Position numbers and translations under genes: made by a program. A stretch of 64,000 bases of DNA. It comes from DASYXT01 sp035934555 (GTDB lineage: Bacteria; Verrucomicrobiota; Verrucomicrobiia; Limisphaerales; UBA8199). Every line of letters begins with the position of its first letter. Positions within the stretch are counted from its first letter, which is position 1. Positions 59,597 through 64,000 of this stretch are shown here, piece after piece. Where the stretch lies: positions 1-64,000 of the forward strand of contig DASYXT010000039.1 of assembly GCA_035934555.1 (NCBI GenBank), in the 5' to 3' direction. The notes below the pieces were generated by a model that was not told the DNA's origin, did no database searches, and saw only the letters and a program-made list of their open reading frames with translations.

Positions 59597-60313
59597 ATGG
59601 CAGCAAAAACTTTAACCATCGACGGCAAGCAAATCAGCGCGGACGAAAACGCCAGCATTTTGGAAGCGGCGACCGAAGCCGGGATCAAGATCCCAACGCT
59701 TTGCCACCTGGAAGGGGTGTACGACGTTGGGGCCTGCCGCTTGTGCCTGGTGGAAGTCACTGGGATTGCCAAGTTGCTGCCGGCGTGCACCACCCGCGTC
59801 AACGAGGGCATGGAGGTGCGCACCGATAGTGAGCGTCTGCGCCGGTACCGGCGGATGACGCTCGAACTGCTTTTCGCCGAGCGCAATCATGTTTGTGCGG
59901 TGTGCGTGGCCAACGGGCACTGCGAGCTGCAAACCCTCGCCTACACCCACGGCATGGACCACGTGCGGTTCAGTTATCAGTTTCCGAAATGGGAGGTCGA
60001 TGATACCCATCCGCTGTTCGGGATGGACCACAACCGCTGCGTGCTGTGTACCCGTTGTGTGCGCGTCTGCTGGCACATTGAAGGGGCTGGCACCAAGAAC
60101 GTTTCGGGCCGCGGCAACCGCGCGCGGATTATCTCCGACCTCAGCCAGCCCTGGGGCGCCTCGGACTCCTGCACCAAATGCGGCAAGTGCGTCATGGCCT
60201 GCCCCACCGGCGCGCTGTTCTATAAGGGCTCAACCGTGGGCGAAATGGAGCGGGACCGGGACAAACTGGAGTTCATCGTTACGGCCCGGGAGAAGAAACA
60301 ATGGATCGCTTAG
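59597..60313 (+). CDS. hoxU: Bidirectional [NiFe] hydrogenase, iron-sulfur subunit HoxU
   Basis: A 238-residue homologue of the NuoG N-terminus. It has a plant-type [2Fe-2S] site (Cys36, Cys47, Cys50, Cys64; GACRLCLVEV), a Cys/His-ligated cluster (CAVCVANGHCELQ), and two ferredoxin-type [4Fe-4S] sites (CVLCTRCVRVC and CTKCGKCVMACPTGALFYKG). It wires HoxF to the hydrogenase small subunit. It lies 33 bases after hoxF and 10 bases before hoxY. Confidence 0.94.
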   Translation: MAAKTLTIDGKQISADENASILEAATEAGIKIPTLCHLEGVYDVGACRLCLVEVTGIAKLLPACTTRVNEGMEVRTDSERLRRYRRMTLELLFAERNHVCAVCVANGHCELQTLAYTHGMDHVRFSYQFPKWEVDDTHPLFGMDHNRCVLCTRCVRVCWHIEGAGTKNVSGRGNRARIISDLSQPWGASDSCTKCGKCVMACPTGALFYKGSTVGEMERDRDKLEFIVTAREKKQWIA

Positions 60314-60323
60314 CCGCCTGTTT

Positions 60324-60914
60324 ATGGAAACTGTGACCTCATCAACAAAGCTGACGGAAGGCCGCGAGCCGGCGTTAAGACTGGCGACCGTCTGGTTGGG
60401 CGGCTGCTCCGGTTGCCACATGTCCTTTTTGGATTTGGACGAATTTCTCATTGAGCTGGCCGCGCGCGTCGAGCTGGTTTACAGCCCCGTCATGGATGTG
60501 AAGGAGTATCCGCAGAACGTGGACGTGTGCCTGGTGGAAGGCGCGGTCTGCAATCAGGATAACCTGGAATTGATCCGGCGGATTCGGCAGCGCACCAAAG
60601 TGGTGGTGGCGTTCGGCGATTGCGCCATTACCGCCAACGTCCCGGCTTTGCGGAATGAATTAGGGCTGAAGAATGGCGAGAGCGTGTTGCAACGCGCTTA
60701 CGTCGAAGGCGCGCAGTCCAACCCGACTGTGCCGCGCGAACCCGGCATCGTCCCGGAATTGCTCGAACTGGTTTTGCCGGTTCAGGACGTAATCCACGTG
60801 GATTACTACCTGCCGGGTTGCCCGCCGCCAGCCGAGCGTATCCGGGCGCTGGTGGATCAAATGCTCCGGGGCACGCCCCCCAAACTGGAGGGTGTACAGC
60901 TCAAGTTTGGATAA
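60324..60914 (+). CDS. hoxY: Bidirectional [NiFe] hydrogenase, small subunit HoxY
   Basis: The 196-residue small subunit starts after a short leader with LATVWLGGCSGCHMSFLD, holding Cys28 and Cys31 of the proximal [4Fe-4S] cluster; the remaining ligands are in FGDCAI and in YYLPGCPPPAERI. No Tat signal is present, in line with a cytoplasmic group 3 enzyme. The short C-terminus without additional cluster motifs also fits HoxY. I chose the ATG at 60324; the frame is open much further upstream across hoxU. Confidence 0.93.
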   Translation: METVTSSTKLTEGREPALRLATVWLGGCSGCHMSFLDLDEFLIELAARVELVYSPVMDVKEYPQNVDVCLVEGAVCNQDNLELIRRIRQRTKVVVAFGDCAITANVPALRNELGLKNGESVLQRAYVEGAQSNPTVPREPGIVPELLELVLPVQDVIHVDYYLPGCPPPAERIRALVDQMLRGTPPKLEGVQLKFG

Positions 60915-60918
60915 TTGT

Positions 60919-62346
60919 ATGAACCGTATTGTTATAGACCCGGTCACTCGCATCGAGGGGCACGCCAAGATCAGCATCTTCCTCGATGACCAGGGCAACG
61001 TCTCCGATGCCGAATTCCATGTCGTCGAGTTCCGCGGCTTCGAAAAGTTCTGCGAAGGGCGGCCGTTTTCGGAAATGCCCGGCATCACGGCGCGGATTTG
61101 CGGGATTTGCCCGGTAAGCCATTTGCTGGCGGCGGCCAAAGCGGGCGACGCGATCATGGCGGTCAACATTCCGCCGGCCGCCGACAAGCTGCGCCGGTTG
61201 ATGAACCTGGGCCAGCTTATCCAAAGTCATGCGTTGAGTTTTTTTCATCTGAGCGCGCCGGATTTTCTGTTGGGCTGGAACACGCCACCCGCGCAACGCA
61301 ACGTTTTTGGATTGATTGCCTCTAATGCCGACCTGGCGCGGGCCGGAATTCGCTTGCGCCAGTTTGGCCAGGAAATCATCGAATTGTTGGGTGGCAAGAA
61401 AATCCATCCCTCCTGGGCCGTCCCCGGCGGCGTGCGCAGTTCCCTGACCGAAGCGGGCCGGCAACGGTTGCGGACCTGGCTGCCCGAAGCCTACGCCACG
61501 ACCAAGACCGCGTTGGAGCTGTTTAAAAAGACGCTCGAATCGCACAAGGCGGAGCTGCAGATTTTCGGCAATTTTCCTTCGCTCTTCATGGGCCTGGTCG
61601 ATGCCGAGGGCAACTGGGAGCACCATGGCGGCAAGCTCCGGTTTGTCGATAGTAGCGGCAGCGTCATCGCCGACCAACTCGATCCGCAAAAGTATTTCGA
61701 GTACATCGGCGAGGCGGTGCAGCCGACCTCCTACCTCAAATCCCCGTATTACGTCCCACTCGGATTCCCGGACGGGATGTATCGAGTGGGGCCGCTGGCC
61801 CGGCTGAACGTGGCCGAGCAGATGGGCACTCCGAAAGCTGATGCCGAGCTGAAGAAATTCAAAAAGTTCGGGCGCAAAGGCGCCGTGACCGCTTCGTTCC
61901 TTTATCATTACGCGCGGCTGATCGAGATTCTCGCTTCCCTCGAGCGCGTCGAGGCTTACCTGGAGGACCCGGAGTTGCTGAGTGACGAGTTGCGGGCCGA
62001 TGCCGGCATTAACAGCCTGCGCGGCGTGGGCGTCAGCGAGGCGCCGCGCGGCACGCTGTTCCACGATTACACGGTGGACCGCGATGGGTTGCTCAAGAAG
62101 GTGAACCTAATCGTCGCCACGGGGCAGAATAACCTCGCGATGAATCGCACCGTCGCGCAGATCGCCCGCCATTACGTCCGCGGCAAGGATATTCCCGAGC
62201 CGATGCTCAACCGAATCGAGCACGGCATCCGCTGTTACGACCCTTGCCTGAGCTGCTCGACCCATGCGGTTGGCCAGATGCCGTTGCAAATTCGTCTGCT
62301 CGGGCCTGATGGCTCCCTGGTGCACGAGGTCACGCGCGGGTTTTGA
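60919..62346 (+). CDS. hoxH: Bidirectional [NiFe] hydrogenase, large catalytic subunit HoxH
   Basis: The 475-residue large subunit binds the Ni-Fe centre with four Cys: Cys61 and Cys64 in RICGICPVSH and Cys443 and Cys446 in DPCLSCSTHAVG. The start is MNRIVIDPVTRIEGHAKI. The C-terminal 26 residues after His449 would be removed by an endopeptidase after Ni insertion; the gene right downstream encodes such a protease. Motifs and the six-gene order fit group 3d, the NAD-linked enzyme of the Ralstonia soluble hydrogenase/cyanobacterial Hox type. No Tat signal or membrane anchor. The ATG at 60919 starts the canonical sequence; it is 4 bases after hoxY. Confidence 0.95.
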   Translation: MNRIVIDPVTRIEGHAKISIFLDDQGNVSDAEFHVVEFRGFEKFCEGRPFSEMPGITARICGICPVSHLLAAAKAGDAIMAVNIPPAADKLRRLMNLGQLIQSHALSFFHLSAPDFLLGWNTPPAQRNVFGLIASNADLARAGIRLRQFGQEIIELLGGKKIHPSWAVPGGVRSSLTEAGRQRLRTWLPEAYATTKTALELFKKTLESHKAELQIFGNFPSLFMGLVDAEGNWEHHGGKLRFVDSSGSVIADQLDPQKYFEYIGEAVQPTSYLKSPYYVPLGFPDGMYRVGPLARLNVAEQMGTPKADAELKKFKKFGRKGAVTASFLYHYARLIEILASLERVEAYLEDPELLSDELRADAGINSLRGVGVSEAPRGTLFHDYTVDRDGLLKKVNLIVATGQNNLAMNRTVAQIARHYVRGKDIPEPMLNRIEHGIRCYDPCLSCSTHAVGQMPLQIRLLGPDGSLVHEVTRGF

Positions 62347-62355
62347 GGCGCTGGT

Positions 62356-62781
62356 ATGCTGCTGATCGGCTATGGCAATACGCTGCGCAGCGATGACGGG
62401 GTCGGGCCAAAGTTGGCCGAAGCCGCGGCGGGTTTAGGGTTGCCCGGGTTGGAGACGTTGGTTTGCGCGCTGCTGACGCCCGAGCTCGCCGAGCCCATCT
62501 CGCGCGCCGACCGCGTGGTGTTTGTCGATGCGGCGGTTGCTGGCTCAGCCGGCGTGGAACTCCGGGAGATTTCACCCGCTCAAAGCTCACAGCTCATGGC
62601 GCATGCCGCCGAGCCGCGAACGATGCTGGCGCTGGCCCGGGATGTGTTTGGTCACGCGCCCTTCGCGTGGCTGTTAACCATCCCCGTTGAAAATATGGAA
62701 TTAGGGGAAACCCTTTCGCCTTTGGCACAAAGCGGACTCAGCCAGGGCCTCGAGCAGGTGCGGCGGCTCGTGCTTAAGTAA
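62356..62781 (+). CDS. hoxW: Hydrogenase maturation endopeptidase HoxW
   Basis: A 141-residue HyaD/HoxW-type protease that trims the HoxH C-terminus once nickel is inserted. It begins LLIGYGNTLRSDDGVGPKLAE (acidic Ni-sensing residues near 13-14), has a second conserved acidic residue in VVFVDAAVAG, and a His in VFGHAPFAWLL. It lies 9 bases after hoxH. No hyp genes for making the Fe(CN)2CO centre are found in the window, so they must be elsewhere if the enzyme is active. Confidence 0.9.
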   Translation: MLLIGYGNTLRSDDGVGPKLAEAAAGLGLPGLETLVCALLTPELAEPISRADRVVFVDAAVAGSAGVELREISPAQSSQLMAHAAEPRTMLALARDVFGHAPFAWLLTIPVENMELGETLSPLAQSGLSQGLEQVRRLVLK

Positions 62782-62845
62782 TTCGTCAGGCGGGGCAAGC
62801 TGTCCTGATTCCAGCCACGGTTGTCCTCGTTCTGGACGCTCCAGG

Positions 62846-63226
62846 CTAATTCGGCGTGTCCTGCGGGAGAGCGTGTGTCACCGGATAAATCTGGCAGGCG
62901 GCTTTGACATTGAGATTGTTAATGAGGTAACTGGTCCCGAACGTGGTGCCCGGGCCGGCGGCCGGGCAAGTTACATTGCTCTTAAGGTAGCTGCTGATGT
63001 CGGTGTACAGAGGAACGGAATTGGTCGCCTGCTTGGTTTCCAGTGCCCATTGTGCCTTGGCTGCCTCAATTTGCCGCAGGTTATTGATACAAGTATTGGT
63101 CTGGGAAGTTGTGCGGGCGTGGACCCATTGGGGCACGGCTATGCAGGCCAGCAGGCCGATCAACATGACCACGATCATGATCTCGATCAGGGTGAAGCCT
63201 GCTTGTGGCGAATGGTTCTCTTTCAT
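62846..63226 (-). CDS. Prepilin-like protein (type II secretion/pilin family)
   Basis: The 126-residue protein has a short leader ending before QAGFTLIEIMIVVMLIGLLACIAVP, with the prepilin cleavage site and Glu at +5. The mature part is small, with four Cys that could pair (NTCINNLRQIEAAKAQWALE, NVTCPAAG, AACQIYP); many verrucomicrobial pseudopilins look like this. I chose the ATG at 63226, which gives an 8-residue leader. It is separate from the hydrogenase operon (convergent) and from the other pilin-like gene at 49597. Confidence 0.82.
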   Translation of the reverse strand: MKENHSPQAGFTLIEIMIVVMLIGLLACIAVPQWVHARTTSQTNTCINNLRQIEAAKAQWALETKQATNSVPLYTDISSYLKSNVTCPAAGPGTTFGTSYLINNLNVKAACQIYPVTHALPQDTPN

Positions 63227-63335
63227 TGCTTCTGTTGTTTCGCTCACCCGTTGCCGAGCGCAGTCGGTCCCTGAATCCAGCTCTGCGCAACGGTTGAAGC
63301 GCAATCTAGAAACAATGAAGCACCTTGGATGCCAA

Positions 63336-64000
63336 CTATTTGTCTTCCTTGAGCACGGCCAGGAACTGTTTCATCGCCGGCGAAAGAACCTTGTTCTTCT
63401 TATAAATCGCCGCCAAGGGCCGGAAAAATTCCCCGTCATCCAGTGCGACTTGCGCCAGCGTTTGCTTGTTGACTTCCTGCAGCACGGTGCCTTGCGGGAC
63501 GATGGCGACGCCGGCATCAATTTCCACCGCGCGTTTCACCGTCTCAATATTGTCAAATTCCATCACGTGTTGCACGTGCACCGAATGGTCTTTGAGGATT
63601 TTATCGAGCGCTTTGCGGGTGGGGATGTCCGGCTCGAACCCAATAAACTTCTGGCCATTAAGGGTTTTGAGGCGCAGGGTCTTGGATTTGGCCAAAGCAT
63701 GGTTGGGGTGGCAGATCAAGACCAGCGGTTCCTTGCGGAGCGGGAAAATTTCGAGTTTGTTGTCGCGAACGGGGTAAGCCACCAGCCCGATGTCCACCAC
63801 GTTGCCAATGACGTCTTCATACACCTGGTTGGCGCGGCGATACTCGACATGCACGTTGACGGTCGGGTAGGCCTTAAGGAACTTCTTCAGGTATGGCGGC
63901 AAATCGTGCAGGCCGATGCTGTAGATGGTCGCGACCCGGATCGTGCCGGAAATGATTTCTTTGATTTCCTGCAGCTTGCTGTGCAGGGATTCATAAGTCT
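63336..64000 (-). CDS. LysR-type transcriptional regulator, 5' end outside window
   Basis: The frame is open to the window edge, so the DNA-binding N-terminus is not visible. The visible ~220 residues form the LysR substrate-binding domain: IISGTIRVATIYSIGLHDLPPYLKKFLKAYPTVNVHVEYRRANQVYEDV, then VDIGLVAYP, PLRKEPLVLICHPNHALA, ETVKRAVEIDAGVAIVPQGTVLQEV. The pattern is like CysB/CbbR-type regulators. It is not tied to the hydrogenase operon in any way I can see, apart from being near. The ligand is unknown. Confidence 0.88.
   Translation of the reverse strand, partial: TYESLHSKLQEIKEIISGTIRVATIYSIGLHDLPPYLKKFLKAYPTVNVHVEYRRANQVYEDVIGNVVDIGLVAYPVRDNKLEIFPLRKEPLVLICHPNHALAKSKTLRLKTLNGQKFIGFEPDIPTRKALDKILKDHSVHVQHVMEFDNIETVKRAVEIDAGVAIVPQGTVLQEVNKQTLAQVALDDGEFFRPLAAIYKKNKVLSPAMKQFLAVLKEDK

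Noticed and set aside
1..64000. tRNA, rRNA, CRISPR array, phage or integrase genes
   Set aside because: No T-loop/GTTCRA patterns in a tRNA-like context, no spaced direct repeats of 25-40 bases and no phage or integrase motifs were recognised by eye.

Overview
The window reads as a chromosomal segment of a Verrucomicrobiota bacterium, most likely from the Pedosphaera/Limisphaerales side of the phylum. The evidence is a GloVer tandem-repeat surface protein, a DUF1592/DUF1552 pair typical of Planctomycetes-Verrucomicrobia, a complete division cluster with a very divergent FtsZ, H-X9-DG-like prepilin genes, and dispersed palindromic elements with GAGCGCGGA ends. The sequence is GC-rich and densely coding, apart from an accessory left end. 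Assignments are by eye from protein motifs; no search was run.

Region 1 (1-5690) is accessory DNA. It holds the end of a REP-associated (Y1) transposase, an AT-rich small membrane ORF, a transglutaminase-like remnant, a small lipoprotein, an RHS scrap, a short-antitoxin/PIN-toxin pair, the GloVer protein, and then about 1 kb without genes that is full of different 6-11 bp tandem repeats. Region 2 (5690-10239) has a 1051-residue membrane protein ending in an SGNH hydrolase domain and a radical SAM gene.

Region 3 (10300-26860, minus strand) is the division and cell wall (dcw) cluster. In transcription order it is mraZ, an unknown Pro/Ala-rich gene, rsmH, ftsL, ftsI, a small ORF, murF, mraY, a murD stub, a LysM gene, ftsW, murG, murB, ddl, ftsQ, ftsA, ftsZ. 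The canonical places of murE, murD and murC are empty; only the last ~60 codons of murD survive, beside a palindromic element. Five 10-bp repeats upstream of mraZ look like its operator.

Region 4 (27156-32808) encodes a cytochrome-c-motif DUF1592 protein, its DUF1552 partner and IMP dehydrogenase. Region 5 (32981-42664, plus strand) is a run of membrane and zinc-ribbon genes built around a MoxR ATPase and a DUF58 protein, with DUF4129, DUF4350, SpoIIM-like and RDD proteins. The genes overlap or nearly touch, so they probably work as one envelope system of unknown function. A 179-bp hairpin element sits inside it.

Region 6 (42776-57111) is mixed: an orphan NtrC-type regulator, a dolichol-phosphate-type glycosyltransferase, a flippase, an M20 peptidase, a sugar epimerase, a pseudopilin followed by a membrane zinc-finger/beta-propeller protein, a double ABC ATPase, an HNH protein, a Tat-exported FAD oxidoreductase and CutA. 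Region 7 (57361-62781) is a complete hoxEFUYHW operon for a bidirectional NAD-linked [NiFe] hydrogenase (group 3d) with its own maturation protease. Two overlapping palindromes lie upstream of it. The window ends with another prepilin-like gene and a truncated LysR regulator.
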